Origin: Verrucomicrobiaceae bacterium
GTDB lineage: Bacteria; Verrucomicrobiota; Verrucomicrobiia; Verrucomicrobiales; DEV007
Assembly: GCA_024229495.1 (NCBI GenBank)
Contig: JAAESJ010000365.1
Span: 1-36,844, forward strand
Direction: 5' to 3'
DNA: 36,844 nucleotides
In this document: in pieces, positions 1-9,404 of the stretch
Position numbering within the stretch: the stretch's first letter is position 1
How the letters are laid out: each line of letters opens with the position of its first letter
Program-made: the position numbers and the translations under genes
The notes under the pieces: model-generated
Databases searched by the model: none
What the model was told of the DNA's origin: nothing
What the model saw: the letters and a program-made list of their open reading frames with translations, nothing else

Positions 1-1
1 T

Positions 2-157
2 GAGAGTATTTCTGACGGGGATTTTCTGGCCACCAGTCAAATGGCCTATGTTCCCAATGGTGCAAGTATTGAGATTATCCCCGACGAGGATGAGGGGGAT
101 CCGCCCGCCAAGGCGGTGAACGGATCGGGCGAAGACCTTGTGCAGCCCTCTTCCTGA
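2..157 (+). CDS. C-terminal end of an RND/HlyD-type membrane fusion protein (5' end outside window)
   Basis: An open frame enters from the left edge and stops at TGA 155-157. It gives about 51 residues, ending in an acidic, Pro/Ser-rich tail with no recognisable domain. The identity is inferred from position: the stop lies four bases before the start of an RND pump gene, and periplasmic adaptor (membrane fusion) proteins normally sit directly upstream of their pump in one operon. The fragment itself carries no diagnostic adaptor motif, so another upstream operon member is possible. Confidence 0.5.
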   Translation, partial: ESISDGDFLATSQMAYVPNGASIEIIPDEDEGDPPAKAVNGSGEDLVQPSS

Positions 158-161
158 GTAG

Positions 162-3100
162 ATGATCCGCTGGTTTGCCAACAATGGCATTGCTGCCAAC
201 CTGCTGCTGCTGGCGATATTGCTGGCAGGGCTCCACAGCGCGTTTTTCAGGGTTTCCCTTGAGGTTGTTCCCTCCGACACCGGTTGGCAAATCGTCTACA
301 TGGAGATTCCCTACCGGGGAGGTACTGCCAAGGATGTCGAGAAAGGGGTCTTGATTCCGGTGGAGAAGGCGCTGGAGGGAATCACGGGCATCCGGGAAAT
401 GAACTCGGATGGCATGCGGGGGATGGCAAAGTTCTACCTCAAGCCCGAGAAGGGAGTCGACCTGCGGGAATTGCGCGAGAAGATCCGGGGGCGTGTCGAG
501 GGCATCTCGACATTCCCGGCGGAAACCGAAACGCCGAAGATAATCATCCCTGACTTTTCCAGGCATCGTCCGGTTCTCAGTGTTGCTGTCACGGGGGATC
601 TGCGCGAATCGGAGTTGCGGGAGGTTACTCATCGGGTGCACCAGGATTTACTGGAGATAGACGGCATTAGCCGTGCTGACATCCAGGGGGAGCGCAGTTA
701 TGAAATATCCATTGAGGCGAAGATGGAGATGCTGCGCTCCTATAACCTTGGTTTCCGGGAACTGGCGGATGCCATACGCCGCTCATCCATTGATCTTCCG
801 GCCGGATCAATTCGCAGTGAGAGCGGCACCCTGATCGTTCGCACCAAGGGGCAGGCTTATGTGAAGGAGGAGTTTGAGCGAATACCGGTGCGTGCTGCCA
901 ACGGTGCCGAGGTCATGGTTGGAGAGGTGGCAACGGTGAAGGACGGGTTTGAGGAAAACAAGGTGCTTACCAACTTCAATGATCGTCCTGCAATGTTTGT
1001 GAGGGTGATGCGCAGTGACACCGAGAGTGCCATTGATATCTCCAATAAGGTTCAGGATTACGTCAAATCGCCGACAACGGTATTTCCTGATGGAATTCAT
1101 CTCTATACATGGGATGACAGCTCCCTTTCCATGCGTGGCAGGTTGGGGACATTGAGTTCATCGTTATTGCAGGGCTGTGTTCTGGTGTTCCTCATCCTCG
1201 GGGTATTTCTTCGTCCAAAGGTTGCGTTCTGGGTGGTGCTTGGTATTCCGGTGAGTTTCGCCGGGGGTATCATGTTGATGCCGGACCTTGGAATCACGGC
1301 AAATGTAATGACCCTCTTCGGGTTTATTATTGTGCTCGGGGTAGTGGTTGATGATGCGATCGTAACCGGGGAGAACGTTTACTCGAGGTTGCAGCAGGGC
1401 ATGGATCCGCTGGAGGCCGCGGTGCTCGGGACCAAGGAAGTGGCAGTGCCGGTGACTTTCGGTGTTCTTACAACGGTGGTGGCGTTTTTGCCCCTGCTTT
1501 CCTTTGAGGGGCGCTGGGGGGACTTTGCCGGACAGATCCCCAGAGTGGTTGCACCCGTGTTGTTGTTTTCCCTGGTGGAATCCAAGCTGGTGCTACCGGC
1601 TCATCTCAAGCATGTGCGGTTACGTGGTGACAAACTTGGTTTTTTCGGGCGCTTCCAGAAGGCGGTCGCAAGAAGCCTTGAGAGGTTTGTGGAAAGAGTC
1701 TACCAGCCTTCCCTGAGGTTTGCTGTAGGTCACCGGGTTGCGGTGATTGCCGTTTTTATCGGCATGGGGCTGGCAATGGCCGGCTATGTGATGGGTGGTC
1801 GTATGGGCTTTTCCTCTTTTCCCTCTGTGGAGAACCTCAAGGTGACCGCCTCGCTGAACCTGCCCAATGACCTGCCAATTGAGAAAACCGGGGAGATTGT
1901 TGACCGGATTACTGCGGCAACAGAGAAACTGAAGGAGGAATTTGTGGATCCTGGGCATGGGTTAAGTCTGATCCAGAACGTTGCCGCGGTTACGGGTTCC
2001 TATCGCCTCGGCGGGCGGTATGACCATTCGCGGGGACATGTTATCGTTGAGGTGTTGCCGCCGAGCCTGCGTTCCGAGCCAGGACCGAAAAACAGCAGTA
2101 TTGCCGTTCGCTGGAAAGAACTGGTTGGTGAAATTGATGAGGCGGATTCGTTTTTTATCCGTGCTGAATTGACCGGTAAGCGCAACAATGAGGAGGAGGA
2201 GAAGCAGGCTGAGGCGCTGGAACTGGAATTGCGTGGAGAAAATTCCGAGCAGAAGAACGAGATTGCCCGCGAAATCAAGAACCTGTTGGCTGGGTATGAG
2301 GGAATTAACGGCAGTTGGGCTCAAATTAACCGGGGGCAGGACGAGTTGGAATTCAGCCTGAAGCCAAGGGCTGCGGAGTTGGGTCTCACCCAGCAGTCAC
2401 TGGCGCGCCAGGTGCGCCAGGCATTTTATGGCGAGGAGGCACAGCGGATCATGCGCGGGACTGATGAGATACGGATCATGGTGCGTTTGCCCAGGAAAGA
2501 TCGTCGTTCCCTATACACCCTTGACCGGATGAAGATCCGAACCACTGGTGGGGCTGAAGTGCCGCTCAACACCGTGGCTGACATTACGCCCACAAAAGCG
2601 CCCACCTTCGTTGAGCGCAACGATGGCGCTGAGGTGATTCGCATTGGAGCGCAACCACAGGATGAGAATGTCGACATCGTGGGAATCGCCAATGAGTTGA
2701 CCCCGGAAATAGAGCGCCTCGTTAACAAGGGGAAGGGGCTATCCTTTCAGTTTAAGGGGTACATTGCCGAGCACAAGGAGTCGAAAAAGCGAACCGTGAT
2801 TTCCTTTGTTGCTCTGTTTTTCGTTCTGTTTGCCTTGCTGGCAATTCCCTTTAAATCACTCGCGCAGCCCTTTTATGTTCTGTTGGCCCTGCCCTTCGGG
2901 ATTATCGGAGCTTTGCTTGGCCACATGATCATGGGAATAACGCCTTCCTATCTTTCCATTTTCGGGATGCTGGCTCTTGCCGGCGTCGTGGTTAACGATT
3001 CCCTCGTGATGGTGGATTATATTAATCGGCGTCGACGGGAAGGGTTGAGTCTACGCGCAGCTTCTCTGGAGGCTGGGGGGAGGAGGTTTCGTCCGATTCT

Positions 3101-3311
3101 CCTGACCTCTGTGACGACATTTGCCGGCTTACTGCCCCTGCTTCTGGACAGTTCCCTGCAGGCGCAATTCCTCATCCCAATGGCGGTTTCACTGGGTTTT
3201 GGTGTGTTGTTTGCAACCGTAATTACCCTCTACCTGATCCCTTGCGTTCTTTTACTTGCCGATGACTTTAGTCAGTTCTTCAGGCGCCTGTTCAGGGCAA
3301 TTTACGGTTGA
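162..3311 (+). CDS. RND family efflux transporter permease (AcrB/HAE-like)
   Basis: This 1049-residue protein has the full length and duplicated layout of an RND inner-membrane pump. TM1 is near residues 8-26, followed by a large periplasmic loop. A helix bundle at about 335-480 carries the paired aspartates in GVVVDDAIVTGE, the proton-relay motif. A second periplasmic loop precedes a second bundle at about 875-1040 containing LALAGVVVNDSLVMVDY. Such pumps export drugs, lipophilic compounds or other small molecules by proton antiport, together with an adaptor protein and an outer-membrane channel. ATG 162 lies four bases after the upstream stop, so the two genes are probably co-transcribed. 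The substrate cannot be told from sequence, and no TolC-like gene is visible downstream. Confidence 0.93.
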   Translation: MIRWFANNGIAANLLLLAILLAGLHSAFFRVSLEVVPSDTGWQIVYMEIPYRGGTAKDVEKGVLIPVEKALEGITGIREMNSDGMRGMAKFYLKPEKGVDLRELREKIRGRVEGISTFPAETETPKIIIPDFSRHRPVLSVAVTGDLRESELREVTHRVHQDLLEIDGISRADIQGERSYEISIEAKMEMLRSYNLGFRELADAIRRSSIDLPAGSIRSESGTLIVRTKGQAYVKEEFERIPVRAANGAEVMVGEVATVKDGFEENKVLTNFNDRPAMFVRVMRSDTESAIDISNKVQDYVKSPTTVFPDGIHLYTWDDSSLSMRGRLGTLSSSLLQGCVLVFLILGVFLRPKVAFWVVLGIPVSFAGGIMLMPDLGITANVMTLFGFIIVLGVVVDDAIVTGENVYSRLQQGMDPLEAAVLGTKEVAVPVTFGVLTTVVAFLPLLSFEGRWGDFAGQIPRVVAPVLLFSLVESKLVLPAHLKHVRLRGDKLGFFGRFQKAVARSLERFVERVYQPSLRFAVGHRVAVIAVFIGMGLAMAGYVMGGRMGFSSFPSVENLKVTASLNLPNDLPIEKTGEIVDRITAATEKLKEEFVDPGHGLSLIQNVAAVTGSYRLGGRYDHSRGHVIVEVLPPSLRSEPGPKNSSIAVRWKELVGEIDEADSFFIRAELTGKRNNEEEEKQAEALELELRGENSEQKNEIAREIKNLLAGYEGINGSWAQINRGQDELEFSLKPRAAELGLTQQSLARQVRQAFYGEEAQRIMRGTDEIRIMVRLPRKDRRSLYTLDRMKIRTTGGAEVPLNTVADITPTKAPTFVERNDGAEVIRIGAQPQDENVDIVGIANELTPEIERLVNKGKGLSFQFKGYIAEHKESKKRTVISFVALFFVLFALLAIPFKSLAQPFYVLLALPFGIIGALLGHMIMGITPSYLSIFGMLALAGVVVNDSLVMVDYINRRRREGLSLRAASLEAGGRRFRPILLTSVTTFAGLLPLLLDSSLQAQFLIPMAVSLGFGVLFATVITLYLIPCVLLLADDFSQFFRRLFRAIYG

Positions 3312-3563
3312 GAAACCAGAAGGATTCCTCTCTCGCGGCAGGGTGGGCAGAGTTGTGCTGAAAAGTGGCTTGCAACCCAGTAAGGGCCTTGATTCGAGGG
3401 GATTTGCATATGTGCTTCAAAGTGAATGAAATCAGGCCAAATCGTTTGCTAATGATTAATATTCTAGTCTTGTTAACTAAATTGAGATTTCAGACCATAA
3501 TCATGGAGTTCTAGGAGGAAATAGCCCGGTACAGAGTGCCGACTGGCATGCTGTTGGGGAATT

Positions 3564-5114
3564 GTGAAAATCATAGGTCGCATCTGGATACCTGCGGGGG
3601 TTTTTGTGGCGTTTCTCTTGACGCTGTTAAACTGTGGTGACATCTACGGCGCCTTTATCGAGCATGGGCGATTTGTCTCCCAGTCGTTTTTCTTTTATGG
3701 CGTCCAGATTGGAGCCTGGGTTTCATCAGCGTTCCTGCTTAACAGGTTGATGGTTGTATTTTTCTGGGATGGTTTCATTGGGGGGATTTCTGACCGGCCA
3801 ATTCCCCGTTTGCCCAAAGATGTTACCGCAATTCTCATTTTTCTTGTTGCCGGTTTGATTGTGGCGTCAACGGTTTTCAATAAGGATACCACCAAGATTC
3901 TCGCCGCCTCGGGAGTTGTCAGTATCGTGATTGGCCTGGCGTTACGGACGGTCATTCTTGATCTTTTCATGGGGCTTGCCATTCATCTGGATCGGCCGTT
4001 CAAGATGGGGGACTGGATCATGATTCATCAGAATCGCAAGGAGACCCACATAGTGGCTGAGGTGATAGAGACGAACTGGCGAACTACACGGTTGCGAACC
4101 ACACGCAACAACATGGTGGTGATTCCCAACAGCAAGCTCGGAGAAACGATAGTCACAAACTATATGGAGCCTAAGCCGCACTTTCGCATGGAATTGGATT
4201 TCATGGTTGATTTTGAAGTGGCTTCCGAGAGGGCTATAAGAGTGCTTACCGCCGGCATGCGCGCAGCATGTGAGAATGAAGGCATTCTTAATGATCCCGA
4301 GCCAGAGGTGAGAATGAAGGAGTCAACCCTGGAGGGAATGGTTTATGAGTTGCGCTACTTCATTTTACCCAAGCACATTTCCCCGAATGAATCCTTGCAT
4401 GTGGTTAACCGCACTGTGCTTGACCACATGATTCACTCCGGTGTGATGCCGGCTCATTCCAAGGAGGAAGTGTTCCTTTCCCGTGACCGGAAGCGCTCGC
4501 TGGATATGTCGCAGGACAAGGACCTTTATCAGCTCCTGGAGAGAATGGACTTATTCAGTAGCCTTGCTCCCGGGGAGCTTGAAAAGCTAATTCCCGGGAT
4601 GGCAAAATGTTGTCTTGATGAAGGGCAGGTTCTCTACAGGCAGGAGGATGTGGCGACTTCAATGTTTGTATGTCTTGAGGGCCTCCTGGGGAGCTACGTG
4701 GGGATAAGAAATGCGACACCATTGAAAACCAGGACGATCAGTGCGGGTCAGTATTTTGGAGAGGGGGCAATGCTGGGTAAGCAGTGGCGTGACTCCACGG
4801 TTAGCGCTGCAACTGAAGTCCTGTTGTATGAAATTAAAAGGGAGGACTTTGAGCCGATGCTGGCTTGCAACGTCAGCCTACAGAGGAGACTTGAAGCCAG
4901 TGAGTCCGCAGTTAACGAGGATGCAAGGTTGAGCGTGGAGAAGTTTGTGGAAGAGATGAAGCCTGAGCCGCAGACGGCAAGGCCGTCGCGGATGAGGAAA
5001 GTCATGAACTTGTGGTCGAAGAGGAAGAAGAGCCAGGAACAGGCGTTTTTCACAAGTTTTCTTGATGATGAGCAAGGAGAAAAAAACAACAATGATTCAG
5101 ACGATGAGACTTAG
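3564..5114 (+). CDS. MscS-type mechanosensitive channel with C-terminal cyclic-nucleotide-binding domain
   Basis: The 516-residue protein begins with several hydrophobic helices (about 7-25, 45-66, 88-106). The MscS pore helix follows at about 112-140, rich in small residues and Gly, and leads into the HLDRPFKMGDWI motif and the MscS beta domain. Residues about 325-440 form a cyclic-nucleotide-binding fold whose phosphate-binding cassette shows FGEGAML (398-404) and the conserved Arg409. This architecture matches the known bacterial cyclic-nucleotide-gated MscS-like channels, so ion flow may be gated by a cyclic nucleotide rather than by tension alone. The GTG start at 3564 has only a GGGGA upstream. 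The 252-bp gap before it is AT-rich around 3440-3500 and probably contains the promoter. The 3' end overlaps the secretin gene start. Confidence 0.88.
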   Translation: MKIIGRIWIPAGVFVAFLLTLLNCGDIYGAFIEHGRFVSQSFFFYGVQIGAWVSSAFLLNRLMVVFFWDGFIGGISDRPIPRLPKDVTAILIFLVAGLIVASTVFNKDTTKILAASGVVSIVIGLALRTVILDLFMGLAIHLDRPFKMGDWIMIHQNRKETHIVAEVIETNWRTTRLRTTRNNMVVIPNSKLGETIVTNYMEPKPHFRMELDFMVDFEVASERAIRVLTAGMRAACENEGILNDPEPEVRMKESTLEGMVYELRYFILPKHISPNESLHVVNRTVLDHMIHSGVMPAHSKEEVFLSRDRKRSLDMSQDKDLYQLLERMDLFSSLAPGELEKLIPGMAKCCLDEGQVLYRQEDVATSMFVCLEGLLGSYVGIRNATPLKTRTISAGQYFGEGAMLGKQWRDSTVSAATEVLLYEIKREDFEPMLACNVSLQRRLEASESAVNEDARLSVEKFVEEMKPEPQTARPSRMRKVMNLWSKRKKSQEQAFFTSFLDDEQGEKNNNDSDDET

Positions 5115-7218
5115 TGGAGCCCTTTGCAAAAAAATATATCCATTGTTATTCCTGAGTTGTGTCCCGCTGGCATGCGGGCAGGATTCTGTTACCGGGGGCG
5201 GGTCCAGGACCTGGCTTCGGCAGGCAATCGGGGAGCTCTCTGAGTTACCGGACGAGGGTGTTGTCAAGGTGGAGTCCCGGCGGATAAGCCTCAGTTATAT
5301 TGACCCGCAAAGAGCTGCGCAGCTACTTGCTTTGCACGGTTACACAATCGGTAAGGCGGAGGCTGCCATTGATCCGTCCAGCTTGCCGGTTGTCATTCCG
5401 TTGCCGGGAACGACTTTCCACGAAATCGTGCCCAAGTTCGGGGAGAAGTTTCCACAAACGGAAACCGACCCGCTCAATGAACTGGTTGTCTTTCATGATG
5501 CGAGTGATCCTTCCCAACTGGGCGAATTGCTGGATATCCTGAGCACCGAGGTCGACAAGCCCGCGCGCCAGATCATTATTGAGGCCATGATCCTTGAGGT
5601 CTCCTCAACGGCGATTGATGAGCTTGGGGTCAAGTGGAGCAAGTCATCGTCAGTGCCTGCCAGTGGTAACTTTATTAATTCGCGCCTTGATGGACTGACG
5701 ATTGGCAGTCTCATTTATCCCGGGGCAAATGAGGCATTAAGCCTTGTGACAAGGGCTGGACCCAACGGGGTTTTCAGGAACCTGAATGCGCAGGTCAAGG
5801 CCCTTGTTCGGCAGGGGGAGGCCGAGGTGCTCTCCCGCCCGAGTGTCATGGCGCTTAATAATCGCATGGCATATATCAACGTGTCCGAGGAGATTCCCGT
5901 TGCCAACACGTCCTATGCCGTCTCGGGTAATTATTCGAGCACCAGCTTTACGGTAAAACAGGCGGGCATTACCCTGACGCTGCGTCCCCGCATAGACTCT
6001 TCCGGTAATGAGGTCAGCATGCAGGTCAATGCTGAGGTTACGGCCCGGGTGCCGGATGCTGATGTCCTGGTCCGCTCCTCTTCCGGGGCAGTGCTTGCCA
6101 GTTCTCCCACTATTTCCAAGCGTGATATACGCACTTATGTGCGGGTTGCAAACAACACGCCTTTCATTATTGGTGGGTTGATTGCAAAGGACAAGCAGTC
6201 AACCGCCGACAAGATGCCGGTTTTGGGTGCAGTGCCCCTGCTGGGAAAATTGTTCCGGAGCAAGAGGGATAATGTCGTGAAGAGGGAAGTCATTATTGTG
6301 CTTACCCCGTTTGTGTTACCGGAGGGACACGTGATCGGCAAGAACATGCCAATGGATGAGGACGCCTTCGATAGCGTTGGCCATCAGTTGTTCCGAGACG
6401 CTTACCGTATTCGTGCTGAGGACACCTTTGACCTCAATTATCTCTATGAGAACAGGCATTTGCAGAAGATGAAGGCTGATGTTCGCCGGGTAGTCTCACG
6501 GGATATCAATCTGGCCAACCAATACCCCTACAGTAATTTTTACGGTGATGCCATTCCCGGGGAAAATATCCTTTGCTATCGCCAGATTTACGAGGTTCTC
6601 AAGCGCCGCGATATGCAAAAGGGCCTCGATGCCGGGAGAATTATATTCTTTGAAAGGGATGAAAAGACAGGCGAGGGGCACCGGGTCCGTTTCCTCAGTG
6701 AATATATCAATGAACGTGTTCCTGGCATACTTTCTGATGAGGGAGGAGTGAGGGCCTTGGCATTGACTTTTAACATGCAGCGCTCTTCGGGCAATACGGA
6801 CTCAATTTTCAGTGAACCTGTTCCGGAAGTGACCTTGCTGGACTGTGCAAATAAGGATGATTGGACGAGTAAGCTATGGGAAATGAACCAGTCAGGAGAG
6901 GGCGGGGGAGAAAAGTTCACCATCCTTTTGCGCAGCATGAAGGACCTGACACGATTGAAGTATGCGCTGTTGATGAAGAAGGCGGTGGAACTGAATACCG
7001 AGAAAGTGGCATTGAGCCTGAGTAACTTTACCCGTGGTCGCTTATTGCTCATGCCACGGGTCAAGGAAAAGGACATCGAGCTTATTGACGGGGATGTGGC
7101 GAGAGCGTTTTTCTACTCAGAGATGTATTATCAGGCGCAACAGGTCAAGATGAGGGAGGCGATTGAAGCTTTGCGCGCGCTGGATAAAGGCATCAAGAAA
7201 GCGCGAGGCAATGAGTAG
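5092..7218 (+). CDS. Secretin-domain outer membrane protein with long C-terminal extension
   Basis: From ATG 5092 the protein has 708 residues, with a signal peptide over the first ~27. A cysteine near residue 28 (context PLACG) makes a lipoprotein possible, although the lipobox is imperfect. Residues ~155-413 are a clear secretin domain: the N-lobe begins at QIIIEAMILEVSS, continues through VKALVRQGEAEVLSRPSV and IGGLIAKDKQS, and ends at REVIIVLTPFVLPEG. The following ~295 residues match no domain I recognise. Secretins form the outer-membrane gate of type II secretion or type IV pili, but no ATPase, platform protein or GspC-like gene is adjacent. Upstream ATGs at 5065 and 5068 are possible starts. 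I prefer 5092 because AAGGAG (5074-5079) precedes it and it leads directly into the signal peptide. The gene overlaps the channel gene by 23 bp, suggesting coupled translation. Confidence 0.88.
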   Translation: MIQTMRLSGALCKKIYPLLFLSCVPLACGQDSVTGGGSRTWLRQAIGELSELPDEGVVKVESRRISLSYIDPQRAAQLLALHGYTIGKAEAAIDPSSLPVVIPLPGTTFHEIVPKFGEKFPQTETDPLNELVVFHDASDPSQLGELLDILSTEVDKPARQIIIEAMILEVSSTAIDELGVKWSKSSSVPASGNFINSRLDGLTIGSLIYPGANEALSLVTRAGPNGVFRNLNAQVKALVRQGEAEVLSRPSVMALNNRMAYINVSEEIPVANTSYAVSGNYSSTSFTVKQAGITLTLRPRIDSSGNEVSMQVNAEVTARVPDADVLVRSSSGAVLASSPTISKRDIRTYVRVANNTPFIIGGLIAKDKQSTADKMPVLGAVPLLGKLFRSKRDNVVKREVIIVLTPFVLPEGHVIGKNMPMDEDAFDSVGHQLFRDAYRIRAEDTFDLNYLYENRHLQKMKADVRRVVSRDINLANQYPYSNFYGDAIPGENILCYRQIYEVLKRRDMQKGLDAGRIIFFERDEKTGEGHRVRFLSEYINERVPGILSDEGGVRALALTFNMQRSSGNTDSIFSEPVPEVTLLDCANKDDWTSKLWEMNQSGEGGGEKFTILLRSMKDLTRLKYALLMKKAVELNTEKVALSLSNFTRGRLLLMPRVKEKDIELIDGDVARAFFYSEMYYQAQQVKMREAIEALRALDKGIKKARGNE

Positions 7219-7263
7219 TTGCCTTTGGCGTGATTGATAAAGAAATAAACTCAAGGTAAAACG

Positions 7264-9312
7264 ATGATGAAAAGCAATTTCCAGATAATATCGAGACGGG
7301 TAATGGTGCTTATGGTGCCGCTAATCATTAGTGCCTGCGAACCGCCCGCTAGCAACGAGGCCAAGGCAACGGAACAGGCTAAGGCAGCGGAACAGGCTAA
7401 GGCAGCGGAACAGGCTAAGGCGGCGGAGGAGGCTAAGGCGGCGGAGGAGGCTAAGGCGGCGGAGGAGGCTAAGGCGGCGGAGGAAGCTAAGGCGGCGGAG
7501 GAGGCTAAGGCAGCGGAGGAGGCTAAGGCAGCGGAGGAGGCTAAGGCAGCGGAGGAGGCTAAGGCGGCGGAGGAAGCTAAGGTGGCGGAGGAAGCTAAGG
7601 TGGCGGAGGAGAACAATGATGAGATTGATCCAATTCTGGAAATGGTGGCGAAAGTGGAAAGTCCTGCGGTGAAGGTGCAGGTAATGGGGAACTTGGCGAT
7701 GGCAAGGTTGCTTGCGGGTGAGATTGCTCCGGGAATGCAAGTGCTGGAGCAGTCACTCGTGTTAATACAGGGAATAGAGGAGGTGAAACTCCAGTTGAGC
7801 GTTGCTGAGAATCTTCAGGATGCATTGGTGGGGTTTGACAATGTTGAGGAAGTTTCAGGATATAAAAAGCGTCTTGGAGTTATTATGGAGGAGGCAAAAG
7901 TCAAGAGTGACCCGACTCGACGTCTGACGGCTAATATCAAAACGACTGATGGCAAGGTGAAGTTTCTGGGTGCGCTGGCGGATGCTCTTTTTCAGGCAGG
8001 GGATAAAACGCAGTCCTTGATGGTCTTGGGACATGCTCAGGAAGTTGCGTCAGAACTAGAGGGGAGTAAGCGCATAATGGCATTGTCCCATGTTGCCTCC
8101 AGTTATATCCGTGTAGGGCTTGAGAAGGAGGGAGGGGCTTTATTCAGGGATATTCTTTCTGCGGTTGCACAGCTCGAGACGAAAGAATTGAAGCTCGAGA
8201 CGTATGAGCGGCTTGGCGATGAGCTTGATGGATTCGATCAAAATGAGTTGATGCAGGGTTTGATGAATGAGATTTCCGGGAATCTTCGTGTGATCCGTTA
8301 TCAGGACGATCCCAGCCTACTGCTAATTGACGGCATTGAGGATGTAGTCGGGCGTGTGCATGTGCTCAGTGAACTTGCCATTAGCCTTTCTGAGGCAGGA
8401 AACAATGCTCAAGCAGCAGAGGTGCTCTCGAAGGCTGGGGCTATCATCAGTAATATTGAGGATGGCGCCATGCTGGCCGCATCTCTTGCACGCATGGCGG
8501 TTGCGCAGGCAAGAATGGGGAAAGGGGAAGAGGCTAAGCAGGCATTCAAGAAGGCGGAAGAGGTGATGGCCGGTATTGGCGGTGTTGATAACAGGCTGAC
8601 AGCGTTAGACAGTGTGCTTGTAGCTATGCAGGATGCCGGGATACAGGAGCAAACACAATGGATCCTTACACAATCCATTGAGCTTTCCGTTCTGATACAA
8701 GGACGTGCAGCGGGGGCGATGCGTCATGCGGTCAAGATCGTTGACGGCTTGGAGGAGGGCAATGTTAAGGCGTTGGCGATGCAGCAGGTTGCTGAGGGAC
8801 TGGAAAAGGCTTCCCTTGTAGGAGGGTTCGCTAACCTGTATTTCCAGCTTGCGGGCTTATATCATCATGGCAATCAGCTTGAGAAGAGCATGAAGAATGC
8901 TGCCGAGTGTTATGAGAAGGCTGCAAGAGAAGGTCATGCCGCAGCTCAGGTTGCCCTTGGCATCATGCATCTCCAGGGAGAGGCGACTTTGCCTGATGTA
9001 AAGGAGGCCGTGTCATGGTTCCAGAGAGCAGCGGATCAGGGACATGCTGAGGCGCAGGTTTCATTGGGAATGTTGCATGCCCTCGGCAAGGGGGTGGAAA
9101 AGAATCTTGTGGCGGCTCACCAATGGGTAAGTCTGGCGGCAGCCCAAAATTATGCGGAAGCCAAGGCGGCTTTGGCTGAACTTGAAGATAAGCTGACTCC
9201 CGCAGAACTTGAGCAATCAGCTGAACTTGTGAAGAATTGGAGTGTTTCGGGTAACGCTGCCGTCAGTGGCCCTGAAAAGGTGAAAGAGGGTGAAGCGCCT
9301 AAGGCTAAATGA
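7264..9312 (+). CDS. Repeat-rich lipoprotein with C-terminal Sel1 repeats
   Basis: The 682-residue product starts with a lipoprotein signal peptide; the lipobox ISAC puts the acylated cysteine at 25. Residues ~32-115 are 14 tandem hexapeptides of the EAKAAE/QAKAAE type, likely a long charged helix that spaces the rest of the protein from the membrane. The middle (~120-515) is helical with repeating ~35-residue segments such as LSEAGNNAQAAEVLSKAG, resembling TPR-like repeats. Residues ~520-650 contain Sel1 repeats (AAREGHAAAQVALGIMHLQG; AADQGHAEAQVSLGMLHALG). Sel1/TPR proteins are generally scaffolds for protein partners. AAGG upstream supports the ATG pair at 7264/7267. It follows the secretin gene by 45 bp on the same strand, so it could be a secretin-associated envelope protein, but that is inference. 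Confidence 0.85.
   Translation: MMKSNFQIISRRVMVLMVPLIISACEPPASNEAKATEQAKAAEQAKAAEQAKAAEEAKAAEEAKAAEEAKAAEEAKAAEEAKAAEEAKAAEEAKAAEEAKAAEEAKVAEEAKVAEENNDEIDPILEMVAKVESPAVKVQVMGNLAMARLLAGEIAPGMQVLEQSLVLIQGIEEVKLQLSVAENLQDALVGFDNVEEVSGYKKRLGVIMEEAKVKSDPTRRLTANIKTTDGKVKFLGALADALFQAGDKTQSLMVLGHAQEVASELEGSKRIMALSHVASSYIRVGLEKEGGALFRDILSAVAQLETKELKLETYERLGDELDGFDQNELMQGLMNEISGNLRVIRYQDDPSLLLIDGIEDVVGRVHVLSELAISLSEAGNNAQAAEVLSKAGAIISNIEDGAMLAASLARMAVAQARMGKGEEAKQAFKKAEEVMAGIGGVDNRLTALDSVLVAMQDAGIQEQTQWILTQSIELSVLIQGRAAGAMRHAVKIVDGLEEGNVKALAMQQVAEGLEKASLVGGFANLYFQLAGLYHHGNQLEKSMKNAAECYEKAAREGHAAAQVALGIMHLQGEATLPDVKEAVSWFQRAADQGHAEAQVSLGMLHALGKGVEKNLVAAHQWVSLAAAQNYAEAKAALAELEDKLTPAELEQSAELVKNWSVSGNAAVSGPEKVKEGEAPKAK
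7357..7608 (+). repeat. In-frame tandem repeat, 14 units of 18 bp
   Basis: Fourteen consecutive 18-bp units of the form GAGGCTAAGGCGGCGGAG encode Glu/Ala/Lys hexapeptides. The first is EAKATE, units 2-4 begin with Gln, units 5-12 are EAKAAE, and the last two are EAKVAE. Several units are identical at the DNA level, so copy number is prone to change by slippage. Because the unit is a multiple of three, changes keep the frame. The low-complexity composition also leaves long open frames on other strands and frames, which are not genes. Confidence 0.97.
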
Positions 9313-9404
9313 GAGTTATCGCTATCAGGTATCCTCAATGCGCATTTGGCTTAAAATGTTGATTTCTCTCTTTGGATGTCATAAAAAAGGTGGATTAGGA
9401 ATCC

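Noticed and set aside
75-641. 188-codon antisense frame over the start of the RND gene
   Set aside because: It lies opposite a well-supported pump gene and its product has no recognisable features.
3513-3563. AGGAGG at 3513-3518 as the ribosome binding site of the MscS-type gene
   Set aside because: It is 45 bases from the GTG start, and an in-frame stop at 3522 blocks an earlier start. No short ORF begins at the right distance.
7357-7608. Possible CRISPR-like or non-coding repeat array
   Set aside because: The units are contiguous without spacers, in frame with a clear protein, and only 18 bp long.
7251-7740. Long open frames on other strands and frames over the EAKAAE array
   Set aside because: They arise from the low-complexity 18-bp repeat and give repetitive Ala/Ser or Leu/Arg peptides with no start context.
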